From Alitta virens (lineage: Eukaryota; Annelida; Polychaeta; Phyllodocida; Nereididae): a stretch of 64,000 bases of DNA. Position 1 is the first letter of the stretch; every line of letters starts with the position of its first letter. The notes below the pieces were generated by a model that saw only the letters and a list, made by a program, of their open reading frames with translations, ran no database searches and was not told where the DNA came from. The translations under genes and the position numbers were made by a program. Where the stretch lies: contig OW028580.1 of the NCBI GenBank assembly GCA_932294295.1, positions 8,461,374 to 8,525,373 of the forward strand, in the 5' to 3' direction. Below are positions 37,313-46,546 of the stretch, in pieces.

Positions 37313-37506
37313 GTGTGTTATGTAACTGCGTTACTCACCTGTAGTACTGTCCAGACATAAGATTGTTTTATTATGTACAGTTGTCTTTAATGATGTACTA
37401 TGACAGAACACAGTGCCAGACATATCAATCAGTGTTATAAGTTGTAGAATGTATGTTGAAAACGAGGGGAGTTGTTTGAGCCATGAATGTTTGGTACAAT
37501 CCGCTT
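36757..37506 (-). pseudogene. Second outer membrane-protein gene, 3' part
   Basis: Minus-strand remainder of a three-exon gene whose first exon is split by the inner Polinton: rest of exon 1 at 37506-37339, exon 2 at 37151-36967 and exon 3 at 36858-36757, all with GT-AG junctions in matching phase. The 5' part is at 56545-56416. The exon-1 remnant carries an ADCT motif and an IDMSGT motif plus Cys, shared with the 34322-35942 protein. Exon 2 ends in a hydrophobic segment that continues into exon 3, followed by a short basic tail. The pre-insertion gene would encode about 194 residues. Intron 1 contains an 80-bp (TA)n run at 37229-37310. The gene is inactivated by the insertion. Confidence 0.82.
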
Positions 37507-37512
37507 GAAGGT
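37507..37512. repeat. Target-site duplication of the inner Polinton, left copy
   Basis: GAAGGT directly before the inner terminus ACTACTATGTGC; the identical hexamer follows the other terminus at 56416-56421. Confidence 0.93.
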
Positions 37513-38236
37513 ACTACTATGTGCTACTGCATAGGCCCCTTCTATTTATGACTCAGGCCACGCCCCCTTTTGGCTTAGGCCACACCCCTTTTGCATACTA
37601 ATGAGCTAGGCCATGCCCCTTTTGCATACTAATGAGGTACGCCGACCCCCCCTATGAATACTAATGAGCTAGGCCACGCCCCTTTTGCATACTAATGAGG
37701 TACGCCCACCCCCCTATGAATACTAATGAGCTAGGCTACGCCCCTTTTGCATACTAATGAGGTAGACCGACCCCCCCCCCTATGAATACTAATGAGGTAG
37801 ACTGACCCCCCCTATGAATACTAATGAGGCAGGCCCCACCCCTCTATGCATACTAATGAGGCAGGCCCACCCCCCTCTATGCATACTAATGAGACAGGCC
37901 CACCCCCCTCTATGCATACTAATGAGGCAGGCCCACCCCCCTCTATGAATACTAATGAGGCAGGCCCTCCCCCTCTATGTTCCTATGAATACTAATGAGG
38001 CAGGCCCACCCCCCCTCTATGTTCCTATGCATACTAATGAGGCAGGCCCACACCCTCTATGCTCCTATGAATACTAATGAGACAGGCCTATCACAAATTT
38101 AATCCAATGTGTAAATAAACAAATTAATTCTTTAATCCAGTCTGTGTAAAATAAACAAATTAAGTTTTTAATCCATTGTGTAAATAACATCATTAATTCT
38201 TTAATCCGTTGTGTAAAAATTCCATTAAGTCTTTAA
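37513..38236. repeat. Inner Polinton left terminal inverted repeat with tandem array
   Basis: About 720 bp match the reverse complement of 55728-56415. From 37592 to 38090 there are 15 copies of TACTAATGAG spaced about 30-45 bp apart, separated by C-rich blocks (GGCCACGCCCCTTTTGCA or GGCCCACCCCCCTCTATG). From 38100 to 38236 there are further repeats around TTAATCC(A/G)(G/T) and GTGTAAATAA. The repeated TAATGAG element next to GC-box-like CACGCCCC resembles the layout of factor sites in adenovirus terminal repeats, which is an analogy only. Confidence 0.9.
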
Positions 38237-38382
38237 CCCATGTGTAAATAATCCATTAATCCTTTAAACTATAACTAACTACTTAGGCCCTAAACCTTGA
38301 TCACAGGGGTCAACATAATTTAGGATTATAAATTTCAACCAATCAGTACCCAACAAGGGCTGAACAGTATAATCTCTCTGAC

Positions 38383-38389
38383 TATAAAG
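38383..38389 (+). promoter_or_regulatory. TATA box (and CCAAT box) of inner polymerase gene
   Basis: TATAAAG, with an upstream CCAATCAG at about 38339. Transcription starting near 38413 would skip the ATG at 38396 and make 38435 the first usable start. Confidence 0.6.
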
Positions 38390-38434
38390 CCTGGGATGAA
38401 CTGGCCAAGTATCATAACTTCCACAGCTGAGAAT

Positions 38435-41400
38435 ATGAATAAGCGACAAGTATCACAAGAACCTTCACAAGACAAGAGAGCAAAACCTCAACCATACCAT
38501 ATTAACCAAGTTCACCATAGAATTGCAGGACGTTATGGATATGAAGAAAGATCATTCAGAGCCACCTTTGATCAAAGTTATCTTGGTCAAAGGTTGGTAG
38601 ATGTTCATCAAGATCTAGAAGACATGTTCCAAGGAGTCATTGACAAGGCTGCCAAACATCATGGACCTCAAGACAGAGCACGAGTTATTATCCAGCACAA
38701 TGATCTTAAGCAGGACATCATAATCCACATGAGACCTCAGCATCTTATCACAGGACAAACCATCATGAACAGAATTGAAAAAGTTCTACAGTCCGATGAA
38801 AGTCTCAGCATAGACAACTCATTCCAATTCGATTTTGGTATTCTTCAAAACGACCGAGGAGGAGGGAGAGGAACACAGCATCTTGTAAAGAGCATAGCTC
38901 TACCAAATGACTCAACAAGAACAACTAGGGCCATCATCATCTGCACTGCTAAACTACACAACGATCCAAACTTCCAAGCACTTATAAGAACTGACAGAGC
39001 GGACAGACCCGGACCAAACTCTCAAATGGGGAGAGCTCTAGAACTGCTTGAAAATGTTCAACTACCTTCAACGGAAGAAGTAAAGATACAAGACTTCTGC
39101 AAAATTGAAAATCATCTCAACATCCAAATTATTCTCATAGATCAGCACAAAACTGTACTATATGGAGGAGTACCTAGAAGCTCCACAATATTCCTCTACC
39201 AGAATGAAGAGGGGGTTCATGCCATCATCAACATAGAAGGGATGTTACATCCAAATGAAATCTGCAAGAAATGCTTTGTCAGCCATCAAAAAAGTCATAA
39301 ACACGTCTGCAATAGCCACCACGCACCAGAGCAGATCTCTACAAGAGATACTAATGCAAAGTCCATCACAAATACAGATATTGAGGACAAGAACAACTCT
39401 ATTTTACACAAGAAATCCATGGTCTACATCCCTGAATTACCTAATGACGTTACATGTTCTGCAAGAGCCATTGTCGTATGTATGGCAAAGCTTCATCAAG
39501 ACCCCTCCTACCATAAACTAAGAGATCACAAGACAGCACATAGAACAGGTATTAACAGTCAACGAGGACGAGCTCTTTGCTTGTTAAAGGATGTCGGTTT
39601 ACCGTCTGACAGGCAGATTGAGATCAGGGAATTTTACAAATTTGAAAAACATCTCAAGGTCCAGATAATTGTCTTCGACAAAGACACTGGTAACAATGTC
39701 ACCTATGCAGGGGCTCTCCCTAGAGATGAGAAGATATTCCTTTACAAGGACGGTCAACATTTTCATGCCATCACCTCAATAGTAGGACTATTCAAAAGTA
39801 AGATCATCTGCACTGAATGTCTCAAATTCCATAGGAAAGGAGCAACACATTTCTGTCAAAAGAAATGTTACGTATGTCTCAGAAAGAACTGTACCTGGGA
39901 AGAGAAAGTTATCTGTAAAGATTGTAACAAGACATGCCGCAGTTCAGAATGCTACAATGATCACAAACAGGTATCTGTCTACAAAACAGGCCCCAAGAAA
40001 GGGGAAGAAAAGCCTTCCCCATGTCAGCAACACTTTCAATGTCCGAACTGTAAGAAATTAATAGACACCCTCACCAGATCATCTCAAGATCATACTTGTC
40101 AAGAATGGCAATGTCAATGTTGTCAAGAATATGTTGTAGGACAACACCTTTGCTACATGAGATCAGCACCACCCAAGAGTAATAAGGGGAAATTCATATT
40201 CTTTGACTTTGAAGCTACACAAGATACCATGTACCAATGCAAAGATGGATATACACCTCGAACAAGGAAAGAAGGATGTCAAACCTGCACCGATGAGTTC
40301 ACTTGTTCAGCCTGCAGAAGATGTCAGAAATGCAATACCTGGTACTGCGGCCTTCAGCAGCACATACCAAACTTTGTTGTAGCAGAAAGTATATGCAACA
40401 ACTGTAGTACAGAGATGACACACTGTAAATCATGCAGTATCAAATGCCTATCTCATGACAAGACACAGACATGTCAACAATGCTACAAGAAAGAGGTAAT
40501 CTTCAAGGGGGATAACACTGTCAAAACTTTTGGTAAATGGCTATTCAATGAGGGTCACAAAGAGACCATCTGTATAGCCCACAATGGAAGAGGATATGAT
40601 TACATATTTCTCCTGGGATATCTACTGGAAAACAGTATGCAGCCAACTTTAACCAAGAATGGAACAAAGATTATGTACATGCATGTCAAACAGCTCAACA
40701 TGAAATTCATAGACTCCTTCAACTTCCTGCCCATGGCACTGAAGAAACTCCCCAAGACGCTAGGATTGTCATCATCTCTGAAGAAAGGAGACTTCCCCTA
40801 TCTTTTCAACACAAGGGCCCACTTTCAACAACAGTATTTTGACAGACCTCCACCAATTGAGTTTTACAGTAAGGAAATAGATCAAGATTGGTACAACTGT
40901 AGACAAGGTCCCTATGACATGCACAAAGATATGGAGGAGTACTGCAGAACTGATGTCCTGATTTTAAGAGATGCATGCCTGAAGTTTCGCCAGCTGATCA
41001 AAGAAGTTACTAGTATAGAGGTTGAGGATGGTACTCAAGATGTTGATGCTTTCTCCCAAGTCACCATTGCTTCCACCTGCATGCAGATATTTAGACAGAA
41101 CTTCCTCACTGAATACTACCAGACTATTCTACAAGACAAAATAGCTACACCTATGAAGAAGACAGGAGGACAGTTTTATAGTAACAATCAACCAGTACCA
41201 TCCGGAGAAATCCAGGAAAAAACCTTTCTCAAGTCAGATATTGCTCACATACCTCCACAAGGCTATACAGCACGAGACAATCACAGTTACAAGTCAATTC
41301 AATGGCTCGAATACCTCAGTCATTACAACAAGATCTTCATTCAACATGCACGTAACATAGGAGAGCTTTCAATGGGGAACTACAGGATAGACGGGGCTGA

Positions 41401-42982
41401 TACCAATGGGGTATTGTATGAGTTTTATGGATGTCGCTGGCACAGATGCCCCAAATGTTATCCAGACAGACAAGTTAGAGACAACCACAATAAACACACA
41501 ATGGACGATCTATACAAAAGAACCGTAGAGAGAGAAGAACTCCTGAAAAGCAATACGCATCAAGTCATAACGATATGGGAATGCCAGTTTGACGAGCAAA
41601 TTAAACAAGACCCTGAGATGAGACAGTTTCTTTCCAGTCTGGATATACCAACACGTCTTCAAATTCGAGATTCTTTCTTTGGAGGAAGGGTAAATGCCAT
41701 GAAACTTCACTATGAGGCTGTTGAGGATGAAAAGATACATTATTACGACTACACAAGCCTCTATCCCTATGTCAACAAGTACAAACGATTACCAGTAGGG
41801 CATCCAGAGATCATTACAACCCAGTTTGACTACACCATGAAGTCATACTTTGGAATTGCCAAAATAAAGACTCTACCTCCAAGAGGTCTATATCATCCAG
41901 TCCTCCCTCATAGATCAGGAGGAAGACTAAAATTCCCACTATGTCGTACATGTTCTGAAAAAGAAAGCAATGTACCATGTCAATGCAGTCCTGAAGACAG
42001 AGCCATAACAGGGACATATTGCACTCCTGAAATATTGAAAGCTTTGGAGAAAGGATACACCATCCTCAAAATATACGAAGTCTACCATTGGAGAGAATCC
42101 TCGGACAGTCTTTTTAGACAGTATGTTGACACATTCCTCCGAATCAAACAAGAGGCATCAGGTAACCCCTCATGGATACAAACTGCTGCAGATCAAGAGA
42201 GGTACATACAGCAATACCAAGAAGCAGAAGGCATCACCCTCAGAAAGGACAACATCAAACATAACCCAGGACTCAGAACTGTTGCAAAGCTAGCTCTCAA
42301 TAGTTTTTGGGGTAAATTTGGAGAGAAACCGAATCAGACAAAGAGTCAGTACATTACAGACCCCGTCAAGTTCAAACAACTCGCAAATGATCCTACTGTT
42401 GAAATACTGATGATCAACATGATCAATGAAGACTGTTTATTGGTTGAACTAAAGAGTAGAACAACCTTTGAACCCGACAACCTCAAAACAAATGATGTCA
42501 TTGCAACATTTACTACTTGCTGGGCACGACTAAAACTTTATGAACTCATCGATTTCCTGGGAGAGAGGGTATTGTACATGGATACAGACTCTGTCATATT
42601 TACGGCTAGGCCCAATCAACCTATGCCCCTCCTAGGAGACTTTCTAGGACAACTTACTGACGAGCTACCCCCGGGGCGATGGATCACTAAATTTATCTCT
42701 TCCGGTCCAAAATCATACAGCTACCAGATGAATGACGGGAAAGAAGAAATCAAATTTAAGGGCATCATAATGACGCCTACCAATAAAAAGTATGTTACTT
42801 TTGCCAACATCCGAGAAGTTGTCACGAAAGACATATCCATTAGGCTCCCTCCATATACCATGTTTGTCAGGGATAAAGTTCATGGTCAAGTCTTCAACAG
42901 AACTACTTACAAAACGGTCAACCTAGTATACACTAAGAGAATTTTACTGGACACTTATGATACCTTACCTTACGGTTATTAA
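38435..42982 (+). CDS. PolB: Protein-primed family B DNA polymerase
   Basis: About 1515 residues from the ATG at 38435, chosen over 38396 because of the TATA position and the outer homologue's start. It replicates the element from its termini. Exonuclease motifs: FDFEAT at about residue 590, AHNGRGYD near 715, YCRTD near 836. Polymerase motifs: DYTSLYP (A) near 1105, KLALNSFWG (B) near 1285, YMDTDS (C) near 1383. All catalytic acids are present. The N-terminal region has a duplicated domain (about 152-293 and 326-478), each with an (A/T)RAI(I/V) motif and an HAI(I/T) motif, then Cys-rich zinc-binding segments around 480-650. The outer polymerase has only one copy of that domain. It is intact and intronless. 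Confidence 0.95.
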   Translation: MNKRQVSQEPSQDKRAKPQPYHINQVHHRIAGRYGYEERSFRATFDQSYLGQRLVDVHQDLEDMFQGVIDKAAKHHGPQDRARVIIQHNDLKQDIIIHMRPQHLITGQTIMNRIEKVLQSDESLSIDNSFQFDFGILQNDRGGGRGTQHLVKSIALPNDSTRTTRAIIICTAKLHNDPNFQALIRTDRADRPGPNSQMGRALELLENVQLPSTEEVKIQDFCKIENHLNIQIILIDQHKTVLYGGVPRSSTIFLYQNEEGVHAIINIEGMLHPNEICKKCFVSHQKSHKHVCNSHHAPEQISTRDTNAKSITNTDIEDKNNSILHKKSMVYIPELPNDVTCSARAIVVCMAKLHQDPSYHKLRDHKTAHRTGINSQRGRALCLLKDVGLPSDRQIEIREFYKFEKHLKVQIIVFDKDTGNNVTYAGALPRDEKIFLYKDGQHFHAITSIVGLFKSKIICTECLKFHRKGATHFCQKKCYVCLRKNCTWEEKVICKDCNKTCRSSECYNDHKQVSVYKTGPKKGEEKPSPCQQHFQCPNCKKLIDTLTRSSQDHTCQEWQCQCCQEYVVGQHLCYMRSAPPKSNKGKFIFFDFEATQDTMYQCKDGYTPRTRKEGCQTCTDEFTCSACRRCQKCNTWYCGLQQHIPNFVVAESICNNCSTEMTHCKSCSIKCLSHDKTQTCQQCYKKEVIFKGDNTVKTFGKWLFNEGHKETICIAHNGRGYDYIFLLGYLLENSMQPTLTKNGTKIMYMHVKQLNMKFIDSFNFLPMALKKLPKTLGLSSSLKKGDFPYLFNTRAHFQQQYFDRPPPIEFYSKEIDQDWYNCRQGPYDMHKDMEEYCRTDVLILRDACLKFRQLIKEVTSIEVEDGTQDVDAFSQVTIASTCMQIFRQNFLTEYYQTILQDKIATPMKKTGGQFYSNNQPVPSGEIQEKTFLKSDIAHIPPQGYTARDNHSYKSIQWLEYLSHYNKIFIQHARNIGELSMGNYRIDGADTNGVLYEFYGCRWHRCPKCYPDRQVRDNHNKHTMDDLYKRTVEREELLKSNTHQVITIWECQFDEQIKQDPEMRQFLSSLDIPTRLQIRDSFFGGRVNAMKLHYEAVEDEKIHYYDYTSLYPYVNKYKRLPVGHPEIITTQFDYTMKSYFGIAKIKTLPPRGLYHPVLPHRSGGRLKFPLCRTCSEKESNVPCQCSPEDRAITGTYCTPEILKALEKGYTILKIYEVYHWRESSDSLFRQYVDTFLRIKQEASGNPSWIQTAADQERYIQQYQEAEGITLRKDNIKHNPGLRTVAKLALNSFWGKFGEKPNQTKSQYITDPVKFKQLANDPTVEILMINMINEDCLLVELKSRTTFEPDNLKTNDVIATFTTCWARLKLYELIDFLGERVLYMDTDSVIFTARPNQPMPLLGDFLGQLTDELPPGRWITKFISSGPKSYSYQMNDGKEEIKFKGIIMTPTNKKYVTFANIREVVTKDISIRLPPYTMFVRDKVHGQVFNRTTYKTVNLVYTKRILLDTYDTLPYGY

Positions 42983-43083
42983 ATTTGCTGAGTATATATT
43001 ATTTACTGTAAATCATGTAAATATTTTGTAAAGACTAAAAAATTGTGTTCATGTAGTGTATTCATTGCGAGTGTGTGAGATGC

Positions 43084-43093
43084 TATAAATAAA
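43084..43093 (+). promoter_or_regulatory. Overlapping TATA box and poly(A) signal
   Basis: TATAAATAAA combines a TATA box (43084-43090) for the 43123 gene with an AATAAA poly(A) signal (43088-43093) about 105 bp after the polymerase stop. Confidence 0.55.
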
Positions 43094-43122
43094 GAGGTGA
43101 CAAGTACCAAGCACTCACTTTT

Positions 43123-43368
43123 ATGATGGAGACTGAAGGGAGCATTAATGAGAGCTGGCAGGTTTTGGGGTTTAGGGTACCAAAAAATGAAGTTGTCTTC
43201 TTCAGTCAGATAGTCATATTATATATAGTTATAATAACATGTACAATAAACCTATCAATCAGTCATCCCCTGAGCGAGCTCTGGGTAGGATTGTTAAGTT
43301 CAAGTATAGGGTTTCTCCTCCCGAACCCCACAATAAAAGAACGTAGAATTCTACTGAACAATGGATGA
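43123..43368 (+). CDS. Small two-TM membrane protein
   Basis: 81 residues; the ATG lies about 35 bp after a TATA box. It has one long hydrophobic segment (FFSQIVILYIVIITCTINLS, about 26-45) and a second amphipathic one containing LWVGLLSSSIGFLLPNP (about 53-69). To my knowledge the Leu-Ser-Ser...Leu-Pro-Asn-Pro pattern recurs in small hydrophobic proteins of Polinton-like viruses. The role is unknown; viroporin-like or virion membrane functions are guesses. The frame overlaps the integrase start by 8 bp. I see no equivalent in the outer element. Confidence 0.7.
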   Translation: MMETEGSINESWQVLGFRVPKNEVVFFSQIVILYIVIITCTINLSISHPLSELWVGLLSSSIGFLLPNPTIKERRILLNNG

Positions 43369-44455
43369 ATATTTAAAGACTATGTATTACAGCACAAGTA
43401 AAGCTGGTAGTTACACAGGAGTAGTAAAGTTTTGGCAGAGCATACAGGGAGATGGAAACCCTCACAAATTAAAGTACAAAGATATAAAGGAATGGCTTGC
43501 AAGACAGTACACCTACTCTATACACAAGCATCCTATTGAGAAATTTAAAAGAGAGCCAATCATAGTAGGAGAAATTAATGAAATAATTGATTCTGATTTA
43601 ATGGATATGCAAAAATTTAGCAAGAAAAATAACGGTATTAGATTTTTAGCTATATTTATAGATCTATTTAGTAGATATTTATGAGTACAACCTATGAAGA
43701 CCAAAAAAGGGGTAGAGATGGCACAAGTCTCGGAAAAAGTATTTAACGACATAGAGCCATCAGTAAGAAGTATAAGAACCGACCAAGGTTCTGAGTACAA
43801 GGCAAAAGTAGTACAAGAGTATTTTAAGTCAAAGAATATTAACCATATTATAACATACAACGTTTATCATGCAAATTATGCTGAGAGAGTCATTAGAACT
43901 TTGAAAGGCAGGATCTACAGGTTTTTTACAAAACATCAATCTCATCGGTATATAGATGATCTCCAGGATATTGTAAGAGGTTACAATAACACTCGACACT
44001 CCAGCATTGGTATGTCTCCTGCACAAGTAACACTTGAGAATCAACAAGAACTCTACGAAAAATTATACCTACCAGTAGAATTAAAGAGAGAGCAGACGAC
44101 AGTCGTATTTAGATATGAAATTGGGGATAAAGTCAGAATTCCCTTCAGCCGTAGACCATTCCAGCGAGGGTTTGATCAGAAATGGACAGAGGAAATATTT
44201 CTCATAGACAAGAGAATATCATCTCACCCTCCTCGATACCGCTTGGTTGATTTACAACTTGATACCATAGGAGGTAGTTTCTATGAACAGGAGTTACAAG
44301 AGGCCAATGTTGATGATGATGAAGTATATAAGGTTGAGAAGATTTTGAGACACCGCATTAAAGACGGGGAACGTCAGGGATTAGTTAGCTGGCTCGGTTA
44401 CCCAGCAAAGTTTAACTCTTGGGTTGACATTGATCAAATACATAACTATGAATGA
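43361..44455 (+). pseudogene. INT: Polinton integrase with one in-frame stop
   Basis: Same architecture as the outer integrase. The frame is interrupted by a single in-frame TGA at 43682-43684, directly after the SRYL motif of the RVE core, and resumes without frameshift. Catalytic acids are Asp in SDLMDMQ, Asp in RTDQGSEY and Glu in ERVIRTLK; the chromodomain lies in the last about 45 residues (VSWLGYPAKF). The stop truncates the protein before the second catalytic Asp, so this copy cannot make active integrase unless the stop is suppressed. The 3' end overlaps the next ATG (44448). Confidence 0.88.
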
Positions 44456-44843
44456 TTTCTACATCACCATCAAAAGCCAACACGGCAAGATTCATTTTTT
44501 AAATAACACCGCAAGTAATTTTAAAGTAAAGCTGAACAGGCCTCTTTTACTTAAGGAAGGCTGGAAAGTTGCACTTGTCCAATACAAATCACCAATTTCG
44601 GAAGATGTCTATGTCTGTAGCGATGTCTGCATGTCGAGTATTGTAGGAGAAAAGCAGTATAGCATATTACGACTTATACCCTCAGATCAAGTTAGTATTC
44701 CTTATCCCTATTACATACCGGTATCTCAAAACTTTATAGACTGTATTCAGATCTATCATCTTTCGGCTAAGACTGAGGAAAGTCTACAACTCAATACAAG
44801 GGGGGTTACATACGTCACCCTCCATTTCCTATATAAGCCATAG
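44448..44843 (+). CDS. Putative minor capsid (penton-like) protein
   Basis: 131 residues from the ATG at 44448, which overlaps the integrase stop. It is homologous to the outer 26777-27202 protein: FKVKLNRPLLLKEGWKVALV in the first third and a C-terminal YVTLHFL strand. It is predicted all-beta. Position and fold character suggest the single jelly-roll minor capsid protein. No diagnostic motif is visible. Confidence 0.55.
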   Translation: MNDFYITIKSQHGKIHFLNNTASNFKVKLNRPLLLKEGWKVALVQYKSPISEDVYVCSDVCMSSIVGEKQYSILRLIPSDQVSIPYPYYIPVSQNFIDCIQIYHLSAKTEESLQLNTRGVTYVTLHFLYKP

Positions 44844-44883
44844 AACATCATGACTCTTGATCATTTGTTTTAACACCACGACC

Positions 44884-45264
44884 ATGGACACTTATTACTC
44901 TACACAACAAGACAGGTCCACACCTTTTATAACCGATGGGTTGAGGCGATATTCAGGAACAAACAATCCTCAATACATTATCGAAGATACTTCTACAAAG
45001 AGAGGACCACAGTCCGTCAAGGTTGAGTTGACATCAGACATTCAGAAAACCATTGACCAGGTCAAAGAGGAGATGGTATTGACTAATAGCAGAGCTACCA
45101 AGAAAATGAACAGTAAACGTAAAAGGTCACCAGCCAAGAAACCACCAGCCAAACGGCGCAAGGTATATAAGAAAATAGCAAATCAAAAAAAGTCATACAC
45201 AATCAAGAAGGCACCGAGTAAACGTCGTCACACAGTCTTTAACAATGGAAGCAAGAAACGCTAG
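44884..45264 (+). CDS. Highly basic core-like protein
   Basis: 126 residues from the ATG at 44884; the frame is open from 44857. The C-terminal half is packed with Lys and Arg (KRKRSPAKKPPAKRRKVYKK, then KRRHTVFNNGSKKR), includes classical nuclear-localisation-type clusters and resembles DNA-condensing core proteins of adenovirus-like virions. It overlaps the capsid start by 20 bp. The outer counterpart is 27253-27711. Confidence 0.65.
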   Translation: MDTYYSTQQDRSTPFITDGLRRYSGTNNPQYIIEDTSTKRGPQSVKVELTSDIQKTIDQVKEEMVLTNSRATKKMNSKRKRSPAKKPPAKRRKVYKKIANQKKSYTIKKAPSKRRHTVFNNGSKKR

Positions 45265-46516
45265 TCTCCCTCAACTGGACCTGTTCTCACCACCAGTAGT
45301 ACAGAAGATGGTTGAGAGAGAATACACTATGGAATATAGACCCGTTACACAGCTGTCAGATGATGCCCCTATAATCTTTGATATTACAGAACAGAAGCAC
45401 TTTCTTGACCTTTATAATAGTCAACTCTATGTTAAAATGAAGATTTTAAAGAAGGACAATACGGCAATTATGGCTGATAAGAAGGTAGCACCTGTAAACA
45501 ATGTCCTACACAGTTTATTTGAAAAAATATCTGTATACATTGAAGGTAAAGAGATTACAACTTCAAACAAAGACTATCCTTACAAGGCTATGTTTAGCAC
45601 ACTGTTAGCATACCAGAAAGGAGCAAAAGAGTCACAACTACAGGCACAAGGATACTTTAAGGACGATTCTGATGATGCTGATCAAATTACCGGTAATGTT
45701 GGAGCTAATAAAAGACAAAAGATGTTTGAAAAATCAAACTCTGTTGAACTTCAAGGTCCTCTTTATGAGGATATATTCATGCAGAAAAGGTTTTTACCTA
45801 ATAACCTTCGTCTCACAATCAAATTAGACAGAACTTCACAAGAATTTTTCTTACTGAACCTGGAACCTACTGGATCCTATAAAATACACCTAGAGGATGT
45901 CATATTTAAGGCTAGAATGGTTGAACTTTATCCACCTGTCCAATATGCAATTGCTAAAAAAATGGAAAATAAGCCTGCACTCTTTCCATACACAAGAAGG
46001 GAGATCAGGGTAGATAACTTACCAATGGGCTTCACATCAGGAACATTTGATAACATCTTCCCAAATCAACTCCCGTCAAGAATTTTAATCACCTTTTTAT
46101 CGTCTGAAAACTATAACGGCCATAAGAAAAAAAACCCGTACATCCTCACTAATTTTGGTCTTACACGAATCAGTCTGTCTGTCAATAATAACACAATTGC
46201 ATCTTACACACCATCCTTTGATTCAAAACAAGGTACAGGGGTAGCCCCCTGTTATCTTAGTCTGTACGAGACCTTCAGAGAGTTGGGGAATGATTTTGGT
46301 AATGATATCACACTCTTCGACTATGTCCACAGTTGTACAATGTATGCATTTAATATTAAACCATCATATGACTGTACCTATGAGCCTGATCACGGTCATG
46401 TCAGACTGTCTATCCATTTCAAACAACCTTTAACAGAAGCCGTTTGCTTATTAGTCCACGCCGAAACACCATGTCTAATGGAGATTACAGGGACACGGAA
46501 CGTAACTCTTAAATAG
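45245..46516 (+). CDS. MCP: Major capsid protein (double jelly-roll type)
   Basis: 423 residues, intact. It belongs to the F54H12.2-type family of Polinton capsid proteins. Recognisable blocks are a short N-terminal motif LDLFSPP, the strand region SDDAPIIFDI, VNNVLHSLFEKISVYIEGKE, and the C-terminal HVRLSIHFKQPL strand. In this family the protein forms the trimeric, hexon-like capsomer with two jelly-rolls. It overlaps the core-like gene and is followed 30 bp later by the packaging ATPase, so it lies in the conserved late block. The outer copy (27728-29143) is interrupted. Confidence 0.88.
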   Translation: MEARNASLPQLDLFSPPVVQKMVEREYTMEYRPVTQLSDDAPIIFDITEQKHFLDLYNSQLYVKMKILKKDNTAIMADKKVAPVNNVLHSLFEKISVYIEGKEITTSNKDYPYKAMFSTLLAYQKGAKESQLQAQGYFKDDSDDADQITGNVGANKRQKMFEKSNSVELQGPLYEDIFMQKRFLPNNLRLTIKLDRTSQEFFLLNLEPTGSYKIHLEDVIFKARMVELYPPVQYAIAKKMENKPALFPYTRREIRVDNLPMGFTSGTFDNIFPNQLPSRILITFLSSENYNGHKKKNPYILTNFGLTRISLSVNNNTIASYTPSFDSKQGTGVAPCYLSLYETFRELGNDFGNDITLFDYVHSCTMYAFNIKPSYDCTYEPDHGHVRLSIHFKQPLTEAVCLLVHAETPCLMEITGTRNVTLK

Positions 46517-46546
46517 AGCCACCCGAGCTGACTCATATCATTTACA

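Noticed and set aside
37592..38090. Regular short repeats resembling a CRISPR array
   Set aside because: Spacers are not unique, the array is mirrored at the other end and lies in a transposon terminal repeat of a eukaryote.
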